DNA from: Pyrrhoderma lamaoense
Lineage: Eukaryota > Basidiomycota > Agaricomycetes > Hymenochaetales > Hymenochaetaceae
DNA length: 64,000 nucleotides
Direction: 5' to 3'
Assembly: GCA_002794735.1 (NCBI GenBank)
Contig: NBAZ01000007.1
Span: 1,240,001-1,304,000, forward strand
The position numbers and the translations under genes are program-made. Each line of letters begins with the position of its first letter. Position 1 is the first letter of the stretch. The notes under the pieces were generated by a model. That model made no database searches. It had not been told where the DNA came from and saw only the letters and a list, made by a program, of their open reading frames with translations. Shown here piece after piece: positions 38,701 to 51,347 of this stretch.

Positions 38701-39015
38701 ACACGTCCTGCTATTATGCGAATGATGCACGTCGATCCTGAAGCACGGTGCACTCTTACAGACCTGCTAAATGGCGTAGGAAAGCATAGCTCGCTTCTGT
38801 GTGGATGTCCCATTGGTCAGACTTCGGGTATTGATAGTCCTTCAAAGCATTGTAAAGATCACTGTGCCGAACCAGAAGAAGAAGACGATGGTGATGAATG
38901 GCTGAAGAGCATTGTTCCTTGTTCAGCTCTCGCAAAGGGGGAGAAGGCGTCGCACCAGCATGTAAAGATTGAGGCCGAGCCGAAGCCGGTCAAAAAACGT
39001 TTGTTTCAACATTAA
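35729..39015 (+). CDS. HAL/NPR-family serine/threonine protein kinase
   Basis: Fungus-specific kinase of the group that includes Sat4/Hal4, Hal5 and Npr1, which regulate plasma-membrane transporters and ion tolerance. Starts [16 protein letters not shown] at 35729. A long Ser/Pro-rich disordered N-terminus precedes the kinase domain: [12 protein letters not shown] (P loop), YAVKEF (ATP lysine), HRDLKLDN (catalytic loop), IDFGTA (metal site), LAPEVL. A Ser/Thr-rich insert of roughly 200 codons lies between the large-lobe residues and the closing segment [17 protein letters not shown], followed by the family tail [12 protein letters not shown] and [13 protein letters not shown], stop 39013-39015. 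The frame is one base short at about 36,426-36,428, 37,945, 38,270-38,280, 38,525-38,600 and 38,692-38,695, mostly in C or A runs; correcting them gives continuous family-like sequence. The exact HAL subfamily is not certain. Confidence 0.85.
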
Positions 39016-39958
39016 GCGGTTCTGTCCACACCAACAATGTATCGTCGAGATTTGTACGGCGCTGCTAATATTGCATATCCCCCCTCTCCACATAATGTGT
39101 GCGACTTAGTAGATTACGGATAACCCCTACGCTATACATACCCAATTTTACTTCCCCTACCCTCTTGTTTCGCTTTCTAGTTTCGCTGTTCATCACCTTA
39201 CTCCGCCCTTATTTTCCTTCCCAAATCCGTATACATGCGCGGCATCCCCCTCTCCACCCCTCTTTGATTCATGTTAAATCTCTTTTCACTTTCCCACCAC
39301 TTTTGTCTACCATTACGGCTCTGTATACAGCAAGCACACAGCATACTTCTATGCCCATCGCACCCACTCTTTTCTCTTCTCTTGCTTGCCTACCCAGCAC
39401 ATTCTTTCATTTTCCCCACTAATTATTTTTTGTGTTAGTGGCGGGCGGGCAAGATCATGCATTCTCTTACGAAACTTTATCTATGTTCAGACGGCAGGAA
39501 GGAAACTCAATTACAAATTATCTAAAGAAAGCGAAAAGACAAATAACCCTGCTGTTTATTATTTGTGGATGTAGAAGAACAATTTCCTCTTATCTTTTTG
39601 TCTCGCTGTAATACTAACGCATTTGCTTACACGCGCATTTTTTTTTCTCCCTTCGACGACCCAACATTACATTTTGTTTCTCTTTACTATTAGCTTTCTC
39701 CCTTTTTTTCGTTGTTTAGTTATACTAAAGTATTTAGTTATTTGGACAATGAAAAAAAGAAAAACCTAGCATATGGAAAACTCAATGTTTTATTACAATA
39801 CAAAGTGGTGTGAAAACATTGGACGTGCATTCTTGTTAGTGTAATAGGGTAAAAGAAGGTTTGTGAGTAAATAATTTATAGGAGGGGCAGTTCCTACGTG
39901 AGATTACGAACCGCGAGTACAGAAAGCGGAGAGAAAGCGCTAGAAGAAAGGATAAAGT
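39016..39958. other. convergent intergenic region kinase / YOS9
   Basis: About 940 bases between converging stop codons. Pyrimidine-rich on the plus strand at 39,130-39,420, then AT-rich with T and A runs around 39,630-39,770. I see no gene; 3' UTRs are expected. Confidence 0.5.
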
Positions 39959-42275
39959 CTACAACTCGACATGCTTCTGGGACCCATCTCTTCTCTTTTC
40001 AGACTCTTTAGATGGCGAAGTATCAGAATCATCAGAACTAGCAGTATCTACATTCACACCTCCATCCTCATCTTTGTGCTTGAGGTTGGAAGTAGCCCTT
40101 TCCTCTGCATCGACAAGATCCTGAAGTTTCTGTTCCGCCTTCTGGATCAAGGTATCTATCTGAGCGAATATTTCCTCTGCGTCGCCCCAGTTGCCTAGCT
40201 TTATGTCGATAAGGAAATCTCCGTCTTCCCCATCACCTATCGCGACGTTGAAGGCCTCATCAATTTCAAAATCGGTTGAGTGGTCAGCACCATCAACAAC
40301 CGACCTATCTTCTCCTTGGACAACAGAGGGGTCAGCGACCCGTTCGTGGGCCTCTACTTGCTGCTGTTGCTGTTGGTGGTCTAGGGGGCGGTTGTTCTCG
40401 TTACCTTGTCTATTCCCATTTTGATTTTGATTTTGCTTCGCAAGCGGAAGTCGGCCACCCAAAAGTGCTTCAAACGCGGCAAGTATTTCTTCCTTTTTCT
40501 TCCCCCAATTACGACCTGTTGTTGTTGAGCTGGAGGGGGTTGCTCCTTTGCTTCCGGGGGAGGAGGAATACCTAGAGCCGCGCGTCTTTTCGCCATATTC
40601 TGGCGCACGGGAAGGGGGTAAGCTGACTCTGCTTGTTGTGCAGCTACTGCCTGGTCTGGGTCGTAGGCAGCTGCATAGTCTTCCGGGGATAGAACTTCAC
40701 GGCAGCGAATTGGCGCTTCTTCACGTTGCTGAAGTCTCGTCTTGAATCCTGGTTCGCCACAGAGCCTGGGAGTATGTATTACCATGATGTAATGGCATGT
40801 TGAGGTTTCCTTTACGAAGAAGATAGAATCGGTCATCGCTTGAGAACAGTGGAACTGGTGAGGTGTTAGAATACGTCGGGTAAAGTAGAACAGTAAAGAG
40901 CACACGGGATGAATACACGAGAATAGAATAAAGGAATGGAAGAGGGAAGGATAATAAGTAAATTAGTTGTGTGTAAAAACCCGTTGTTGTTGTCGACAGA
41001 AGATTAATAAATTGTCGAGTAAATGGTTCGTAGTTCATTTGATAGTGTAGATATGAGATAAAAATGGGATAATACGGGTTTAAAAGGAGTCAGAAGAACG
41101 AAAGTACACGAATTTCGGTTGAAACGGGCTGACCTGGACCTCTATGTCGCGTGGTTTACCTGTCATATCGCAGATGGTACCATCCCCCATTTCTGCACGA
41201 GGTACCGGTGGCCAGCTGTACGAACGACCTCGACGTTGTTCACTAACGCTTCCTGTTGGGCGAGGGTGAGTTCTTGCCCTTCATTCCCTGAAATTGGAGA
41301 TTGTCCTAGAGTAAATCCGTCGAACTAATGGAAATTAAGTTTAGAAAATCAGTCAAATGTGTTAGGGCTATTACTACTTTCGCAATCTTCAGTCAGATAT
41401 ATCAAGCAACTCCTTACCTGAGTATCTTCCTCAGGTACGTATCCTATAAAGTCCGGGTGGAGGGCAGAGAAAGTTAGTTAACGCCGGGGAAATAAGCAGA
41501 GTTAGCTTTCTATAGTTAGAGGAAGATACTCGCCTGCATGATGAGGGTGTGCATGAGGCATCTCACGGAATTGTCGGACGAGATTATTGTGACAATACTT
41601 GTATGTGAACCATCCTTGTCTGTGCTGTGAGCGAACCCGAAAAAGGGGATTAAGTTTTTCAAGTAGAATTATACCAAAGAAGAAAAAGAAGAGTGATAAA
41701 GGGGGACATACATAGATGCATGTGCCGGACAGTGGCTGGAGAAGGCTGAAGCTCTGCGCCGCGGTGGCTTCATTGCTTGGTTCTTGTACGGGTTTTACAT
41801 GACTCTCTACTGGAGGAGGGATTAGGCATATGTAAGAACTTTTTGGGTCTAGTTTCATCCGCTGTAGTTGATATCGTTGCGAAGAAGACTGGTTGAGAGG
41901 TTGCTGTAGCGGATCTGACTATTGTTCATTTGATTATTATATTGGATTAGATTCGGGATTGAACTTTATTCGCTACTTTTTAGTAAAGGCTTCTAAGAGA
42001 CTCACAGTCTCGCTTTCAGAGCCCCCGATACTTTTCAGACCGGACTCAGATATGGGATCCTGTATCTCCCATGGTTGATCGAGGAATTCTCGTTCCCCTC
42101 CCTTTAATCCATAGTCAAGCCAGCCTTGAGCAGTATCATTGGAAACAGGAAGACCATTCAAGAAAGAAACACGATATTTTGGGAATGCATAAGGATCTTC
42201 TGATAGAGACCAGTGCGGCCCTGCCGCTACCAAAGAGACTGAAAGAGCCAGCAAATGCAACGGTAAAAGATACAT
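39959..42275 (-). CDS. YOS9: Yos9/OS-9 homologue, ER quality-control lectin
   Basis: ER-luminal lectin that hands misfolded glycoproteins to the Hrd1 ubiquitin ligase for ERAD. Starts at 42275 with signal peptide MYLLPLHLLALSVSLVAAG, then DPYAFPKYRVSFLNGLPV and GGEREFLDQPWE, characteristic of OS-9. The MRH (mannose-6-phosphate receptor homology) domain follows: LLQPLSGTC, HRQGWFTYKYCHN, VRQFREMPHAHPH, GYVPEEDTQ, WGDGTICDMTGKPRDIEVQ, FHCS and TSTCHYIMVIHTPRLC. The tail is Gln-rich with short Q runs, then acidic, ending KHVEL with TAG at 39959-39961; the terminal VEL may be a variant of the fungal HDEL retrieval signal (inference). One intron (41533 down to 41444) starts with GC instead of GT. 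One-base deletions occur in the runs at 41184-41188 and about 40,494-40,498. Diverges from an AT-hook gene. Confidence 0.9.
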
Positions 42276-42999
42276 GGCTGCTAGCCGAGAAGTTGCAAGC
42301 CTTGCAGAGTCGGATACCCAAAAAAGTGACGTGTTAGTATCAACTTGTAAGTCTACCAAATTAAGAAATGCCGATCGGTGTGACTGATAACGGAATTTGA
42401 ACTCCGCGTGAGGCCGCTTATGGCGAGTTGTGTATATCAATATTTGTTAGGCCGGCAGCAATTTGTTCGTTTGTTCAAGAGATCTGAGTTATCTGAGGCG
42501 TTGGCCTCGCTTTATTCTAAAAGAATCCCTTCGAAACGTCACGAGGAAGGCAGAAGAGCGAGACTTGCGATGGCAACTCGTTATTGCAAATTTAAGGCTG
42601 ATGCGAGGCTTCTCTTTACACTGACTGTGGGAGCGAATTGGATTCTGAACAAACAGGGGTAGAGGCAGAGGCAAGGAAGATTATATGCCCAGTGACTACG
42701 GGAGATGAGGATTATCAGACAAATTCGGACAAGTTCGCTAGGTTAGAAGGGCAAAGTCGAGCGTCAATTCTTTCCAATGTGCCCTGTGCCAAAGAATTGC
42801 CCAAATTTTTCCCTTTTTTTTCAATTATTCTTTTTAATTTTATTGAATAATTCGAGGGAAAAGAACTCGCTTTTCGGGGTCTCTATTATCTTATAAGTAA
42901 AATGTAAATAAATAAAGACTCTTCTTATTCTTTAGTCGTTTCCAACCATCCCCCGCTTTCCTCCCTCCTCACTCCGCTCTCGTCGTCTAAGAGTGCATA
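42276..42999. promoter_or_regulatory. divergent intergenic region YOS9 / AT-hook gene
   Basis: About 720 bases between two divergent start codons. Small ORFs here are short and unlike any family I know. The 150 bases before 43,000 are T- then C-rich, as expected near a fungal transcription start. Confidence 0.5.
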
Positions 43000-43600
43000 A
43001 TGTCAACATCGCCAACTGCCGCAAACGATCAAACGAAACCGACAAATACCGAGGCCAGTGGCTCAAATCCTGAACAAGGTGGATCGTAATTCACTCTCTT
43101 ATCGTGATCCACACTCCTCACGCGTCACTCTCACAGGCGTCCCCACTACTCAAAAGCGCGGTCGGGGTCGTCCCAAGGGGTCTAAGAATAAGACCAAAAC
43201 AGAGAACGCACCTGCGGTTCCTGCAGACTCCGGCGCTGGAAGGAAGCGCGGGAGACCTCCCAAGGTAAGAATAAGCGATCGACATTGGACTCACAATTAT
43301 CCATCCCTCCCTTGTCCACGCATATATTGAACAAAAAATCAAACATCAATCGACTTGTAATTTTCAATTTTCTGACTTTGCTTCCCTTGTTTTAAGAATC
43401 GGGACGGTGACCAGCCCAAGATGAAAAAGCCCCGGGAAGGCCTAAAAAGCAAACTAATAAAGTGGATCAGAATGACGAAGAGGAAGATGTGGAGGAGCAG
43501 CCGACGAAGAAGGTGTGTGGGTCACACGTATGTCTTATAGTGCTAATCATACAATTAACTGCCCGATTTTCCCCCATAGCGCAGTAAGGCGACAACCTGA
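43000..43600 (+). CDS. AT-hook (HMGA-like) DNA-binding protein
   Basis: Small chromatin protein with AT-hooks that bind the minor groove of AT-rich DNA. Four exons: MSTSPTAANDQTKPTNTEAS from 43000, intron 43078-43136, then the hooks KRGRGRPKGSKNK and RKRGRPPK, an intron, a third GRPKK element and an acidic stretch NDEEEDVEEQPTKK, an intron, and a six-residue final exon RSKATT with TGA at 43598-43600. The third hook reads properly only if the A run at 43424-43428 is one base longer. Total near 110 residues, the usual size for HMGA-type proteins. Target genes cannot be told from sequence. Confidence 0.75.
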
Positions 43601-44244
43601 TATTTATCCACAGATTGAAGGGACTTCGTTTGCCATCATTCACCAATTCACCCTTTAACACCTCGGACTTTATGTTGCAATACCCGTCTTTGCCGATTTT
43701 TCTACCCACCGTTGACGATACCTTTTTGGTTTTATAGCTTTATTACCCATCTCATGACAAGCCTGTTTAACTCCGTGTAGCCTTCTTCATTATTTTTTTA
43801 TCATTTCTTGCTTTAAACTTGCTATGATCCAAATCTTATATCTCCTAGCCAGAAGTATACTCAATAACACTGGACCAAGGTTATGCAATCTACTTATTTC
43901 TACATGCGAATTTATGGAATTAGATCTTATGCCTTTATTCCTCTGATCACGGGTTTGTAATTGGTTCTCTTAGGACTGTGGTTTTATAGACAAATACCAC
44001 AAATTTGGAACAAACAATACACTTCAGAACAAATACAGTACTACCATCATAATCTCAATGACCCCTTTTCTTCCGTGAGTCACCCAGCATAGGTCCATCG
44101 ATTTACAATTTTACAACAATTAAATACCGCGCCTTTCATTTATAAGGATTCTGTCTTCTCTATAGCCCTCTGTAAGCGATATGTTCCGATATTATTAAAC
44201 CCCTGTCTTTTCCAATCCAGTCTGTATGGCTTCTATTTCTTAAT
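43601..44244. other. convergent intergenic region AT-hook gene / BNA4
   Basis: About 640 AT-rich bases between converging stop codons with no supported gene; expected to be 3' UTR on both sides. Confidence 0.5.
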
Positions 44245-46334
<2,090 letters not shown>

Positions 46335-49124
46335 TAAGGAGCTGAGGTAGTTAAAAATGTATGGCTGATTCTTCAAGTTAATCGGCAACCCTTGCCGATA
46401 TATTTTTATTTTATTTGTGTGTGTATACCCTTTTTACAACATCAATTAGATCAGCGGGTGGGCGGGTTATCACGTGAAGCAAGAGAAATCATGAACTCTC
46501 GGTGTTCAAGTTGGGATAACATAACATTGATGTAAAATCTATCCCAGAACTGCAAGGAATATCGTAAGAGATCAACTTCCATTCTGTTTATGACTATTTT
46601 AGCCGATAAACAAATATCATTGCCTATCTTAGTACAGAATATCATCTTGTTCATGTTGTACGCGCATGCACTTATTTGTTTACATCGACTGACTGATTGT
46701 AAGCTCTTTTTCATTTTACCTCGTTCGTCTCAATTGCTAATTTGTGAGCCCTCTGGCTTCTGTTATAGCAATATCATGGAGCTAGTAGTTACTTTGTCTG
46801 AAGTGTGGAAATGTGTCGCCTATTTTGGGCAATCTACTTTGCCAATTTTTAAAATTTTTTGAATTAACTTCCGCGGCTGCTGATTAATACTCCGTGTGGC
46901 TCATTCGCGTATTGATTCCACAAGGGATATATTTCCAGATTAAAGCAGAAAATTAATGAAAGCAGACTTCAAGGCCCTGTCAAAAGTTACTCTTACAACT
47001 AGTAACCCAATTACACGGTGCGTCAATGTGACGACTGCTTTCATTGTCATTAGGGTTTGATTGCTTACAAGTGATATATCTTATTTAGGGGGCGCATTTC
47101 CCCAGAGTTTTGTATTGGTTGATCATCTCCGTTGATTTACGCTCATCTTGCATTTATACACTGTAATACTGTTTTATTCTATCAGGATAATGGATCTGAG
47201 ATATATTTACTGGGCTCACAAGTAGGAAGCAAGGCCATTTATCGGTGAGTGAGGCTAGGGAAGAGACACAAATACCTAATTATCTCACCTATTCTGAGTA
47301 TATAGGGATCTAATTATAGTCCGTCTAAAGAAATTTTAAATGAAACAATACCTTTTTCCTACATCAGGCGATACTCTTTCAAACCTTCTTGGGTGCTGTA
47401 CTAAGAGAAATAATTTAACCTCCTTCTATTTCTCTCTCAATCAGCTTCTTGCACTCTGAATTTAGTTCTCAGACGCAAGCTTACCGCTGTATTTGATATT
47501 TAATATGGGCTTTACCGGTAATTAAATGCGACACGAATAAACTACATTGTCTCCATTTTCAGCTCAAGAACCTATTTCACTTCTAACGAAGTTACGCAGT
47601 TGAACGGCGAGTATCACGCGCGATGAAGAGATATACCAATTCAATACAGAAGCTAAGAAATGTCCCAATATGCCGTTTCTTGATTTCCTTTTCATCCAGT
47701 GTTTCTGTTCCCCGTGCTCATCCTATATTGGCACTAAATGTCCCTTTGGTTTGTATTCCTAGGAAACTCGTGGAATGCCATACTTGAACTTTGTATGTAC
47801 TGACTAAGCTGAATTGAAAAGGTGCTGATACACACACGAGCAAATGACACGTTCAAGTCGCACTGCTAAAGCCTATGCAAGCCCACTTAGATAGGAGGCC
47901 CTCCGCACTCTAAACTCGCCAGATTTACATGTACCTCTCGCTCGCCATGAATCCATCTCTTGTAGGTCTAAAATTGACCAAACAAGGCCGGAGAAACCGA
48001 GGTAAGCGCGGCTCTCCTCCATTCTCATACCTATATCTTATCCTCCCCTGATGGTCTTCTATCTTTCTTTCCCATCTTTCCAAGTTGCATCGATGCAACT
48101 AGTTCCCAAACTGTGACTTACGACACCGCTTCTTATAGGAGGTATATACTTGATTATTTTCCTATTCTTTTGGGTTACTCTGTATATCCCCCGTTTTTTG
48201 AGTTTCGTAATTGGGGTCAAACCTTTATTTCGCGTATTAGTTAACTCCTTTTCGGAAGAATATAGGCACACCGGACATCTAGGCCTCAACAGAGTATAAT
48301 AAAAACCCTCCCCATGCCTTACAGTAGTATCCACATCCTCTTGATCTACCTTCTCTACCCTCCAACGCGGAGCGTCTCTAACCTGTCAACATTTCTCAGA
48401 ATACCAGCGTTATTCCACTACTGATAGGTTGCAATGTGTGTAAGCTAATTTGCACTCCATACACATAGTAGGAATTGTGCAGGACAATTTTCTAATGGTC
48501 CCGCCTCTCTTTCAAAGTAGGTAGTAGCATTCTATGTGGTATAACCTCAGGCTGAAGTCGGACAACCAGAGAAACCTGGTAGGGGCGCTCCTTATTGTTA
48601 CGGCGTGTTATGAGTCCGAATAATGGGTTGTCTAGTACCAGGTTAGTTTCAATGTCTGCAACACCCTACAAGTTCTCTTCCAAACTCCGTCTATCGACGT
48701 CCATCCCTTCTGCCGCGAAGATTTCCATATAAATATTCGCCACCCAGTCAGCTTACAATTTCTCATATCATATAAGACTAGGTAGTCGACCCCCTTGTTT
48801 TACTTAGCGGGTGGCTTAATCTCCGTCCATGAAGCCGGCTTAGCCTGGCATTTTAATGTACAGGGCTGAGGGATGTTACAGGTTCATCAAGATTGTGTGA
48901 AAATGCGCTGAGATAAGCACAAACATAACTACTCCGAGAGATGGACGTATTTTGGAGCAGGGGCAGGAGTGTCTAGTGCCTATATTGATTATGCTGAAAG
49001 TGGAGATAACTCTCTCCCTCTCTCGCGTTTTCAGTCTCATGAGACTGCTTCTTGATGCAGAAGTATATAGTATTAAAAATATTCTTTTATTCATCTACTA
49101 ACTTGTTCTTGATAAGTACTAGTA
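46335..49124. other. 2.8 kb gene-poor region between BNA4 and the formamidase-like gene
   Basis: AT-rich, with no reading frame over 92 codons and no recognised motif on either strand. Contains the BNA4 promoter (including CACGTG near 46,471) and the 3' UTR of the gene at 49,125. I found no tRNA-like fold. Confidence 0.45.
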
Positions 49125-50342
49125 TCAATGGAAATGGAGGCTGTTGATGAATCCCCCAATTAAGTCGCTGTACTGATGCGTCTTTAGCATATCGTTATGC
49201 TCCGAGGTGATGGTCGTATAATCTTTCTGTATTGTGTCACCATGCAGGCTGTGTTTCGCTGCCGTAAGGCTTACTAAGTGTTCGTAAAACGCCTCAGATT
49301 GCTTAACGTCAACTAGGGTATCACAAGGAGAATGAACTATGAGCCAATGTATCCGCTCTGCCCCGGGCCGCATAGGATACTTTGTAACAGAGAATTCCTC
49401 GTAGGAATCTTTCTCCCCAAAAGCAGATGCAATAAACCAATTACGATAAGACGGAAAGGAGGAAAGGAGCAAGTCAATATCATAAATTCCTTCTGAGAGC
49501 ACTACCCTCGAATTGCAGTGAGAACATTCAAAGGTGGTGCAATGCTTTTTTCGGGGGAAAATAAGGTTATACTCGAAAGGATGTGCGCGCCACAACTATG
49601 CCCAATCAGAAAAACTCTTCTGGGATCGTAAGCAAACGTCGACGGCACGGTATCATTATCTGTGGCTTCAGTTTCAGACTCAGCTTCTGATTTCGTTGTT
49701 GATTCTGATCTCGATTCTGCATATGATGATTCTGAACCAGTGATCAAAAAACAGAGCGCCCTAAGTATATCAGATGTGTGTACCGGGTGACGGAGTGATG
49801 ATGCTTCTGGGTCACATTCGGGATCTTGAGGCGTTAGTCGGTAATTAGGAACGGCCACTGTACAATGAGTGCGTAAGGCCAGTCGCAATGCCAGATCTCT
49901 GTGATCTGCTTTATCTTCTCTTATTATAGTGACCACATCATCCATGATAATTTGTTTGGTCGTTGTGGAGCATTGTTACGTTGTAACGTGCAAGGCAAGG
50001 AATGAATTGATCGGCATGATACAATTTCGAATGTATTGCCATAATTATGGCATGGAGTATATTGGATGCAGCACAGACCGCAGTCAGTAAGAATACAGAG
50101 CATTGAAGCACCAGGACCGATATAGGCACAGCAATCATGCACAGTTGAGTGATTTACTTGTAATAATATTGACTGAATACTTACGAACGCCAAGCACCTC
50201 CATGAACGAAGACCACGAGGGGAAGTCTACTATCTACACGCTGAGCACGAGCAATGCCTGGAACATAAATGTCCAGTTTATGAGCCGCTAAAGGGCTATA
50301 CTCAACGTCTAGACTGCTCTCAATATGACCTTCACCACTCAT
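49125..50342 (-). CDS. BNA7: kynurenine formamidase-like alpha/beta hydrolase
   Basis: Probable arylformamidase, which hydrolyses N-formylkynurenine to kynurenine, the step after tryptophan dioxygenase and before BNA4. Starts MSGEGHIESSLDVEYSPLAA at 50342. Motifs: VVFVHGGAW (oxyanion-hole HGG-W typical of the family), then after a 263-nt intron VAVPNYRLTP, the nucleophile elbow GHSCGAH (GxSxG), VVLSEGIYDID and FIASAFGE, an acidic residue in HSPCDTLVD and a His in SEHNDML, which would complete the Ser/Asp/His triad. Stop at 49125-49127. The frame is one base short in the run at 49505-49507, just before VVLSEGIYD. An Asp/Ser/Glu-rich insert lies between the strand YRLTP and the nucleophile. It could be another esterase of the same fold; the neighbourhood of BNA4 favours formamidase. 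Confidence 0.72.
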
Positions 50343-50585
50343 CTGGCTACTGACTTGTCGATTGCGATGCGATGGCTGTGAGCAAAAGAGGTCCACGGAG
50401 CCGCTCTGCCGAATAGCCTAAACCAGTGCCTGTTTCTCACGCCATGCAAACCCATCGTAAATGCGATGATGTCATTAATGCATACCACCCCAGTCCGTTG
50501 GATTTGCCGCAGCATATAAAACTACATTTCTTGTTAGGATTATGCTCTCAGTCTTCAACCATATCATCCATCTTTACATCTCAGA

Positions 50586-51032
50586 ATGCCGTTCACAACC
50601 TCAGATCTTTGTAAGGCAAGTTGACTTCAACCATACATCATCCAGCTGATGCTAACTCTACCTTTTTCGTTCTTTAGATTCTGTACGTCCATTTCTGCTC
50701 TCCTCTAGTCTAAGTAAAGAGACTGACACTCTTCATTCCAAAGTATCGCCATTTTCATCCCACCATTAGGTGTTTTCCTAGAGCGAGGGTGTAATGTGGA
50801 CTTTGTAAGTACCTCCATTCCTTCCATAAGCGCTATGACTAACATCTCGTATCTCTGCCTCGTCACTCATTTCCTGTTGTATAGCTGATCAACATCTGTT
50901 TGGTGAGTAATTTCTATGGTTCACTTGCCAAGACATTGAGCCACACGCTAACGATGCTTCGATTCTGCTTAGACAATTCTCGGTTATCTACCAGGAATAA
51001 TACACGCGCTGTATATCATTTTTAAATACTAG
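50586..51032 (+). CDS. PMP3: Pmp3 plasma-membrane proteolipid, with 5-nt micro-exon
   Basis: Small hydrophobic protein of the Pmp3/UPF0057 family that affects membrane potential and cation tolerance. The 57-residue product is assembled from five exons: 50586-50615 (MPFTTSDLCK), 50678-50682 (ATTCT only), 50744-50804 (IAIFIPPLGVFLERGCNVDF), 50885-50902 (LINICL) and 50973-51032 (TILGYLPGIIHALYIIFKY, stop TAG). Intron 1 has a GC donor (AAG|GCAAGT) and a GCTAAC branch site; introns 2-4 are GT-AG. Without the five-base exon the frame does not connect, and with it the protein matches the family along its full length with the usual two helices. No ORF longer than a fragment exists here, so ORF callers miss it. 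Diverges from the formamidase-like gene, 243 bases apart. Confidence 0.9.
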
Positions 51033-51347
51033 CACGACGCTAGCTCAGCCGCCTATTAGTTGCAACCGAGTTCATGATCCTGATGCTTTAACGAGTTTAT
51101 CTTTCTTCAAACTACCATGTAATGGCAATTGCTCCAATGCTCTGCATTCGGAATGGACAGCGATAAATTGTTTCTGTGCTACATGTATTTTACATTACGA
51201 TACAGCGTAATACAAAGAAGATGATACCATAATGATTGCTAAGAGTTGCTGCGTAATCTTACATGTAAATTTGATACAAATAATCTGCTACATAAACAGA
51301 GCTACTTTTAAATGGTTATTATGAACATGTGTTTTATTTTAAACATC
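51033..51347. other. convergent intergenic region PMP3 / GCD6
   Basis: About 315 AT-rich bases between converging stop codons; 3' UTR only, as far as can be seen. Confidence 0.5.

Noticed and set aside
42340..42430. tRNA-like element on the minus strand (GGAGTTCAAATTCCG)
   Set aside because: The supposed T arm pairs over only four bases and no matching acceptor, D or anticodon arms are present.
47950..48003. possible small gene starting MNPSLVGLKLTKQGRR with a GTAAGC donor
   Set aside because: I could not find a following exon that continues in frame, and nothing in it is recognisable.
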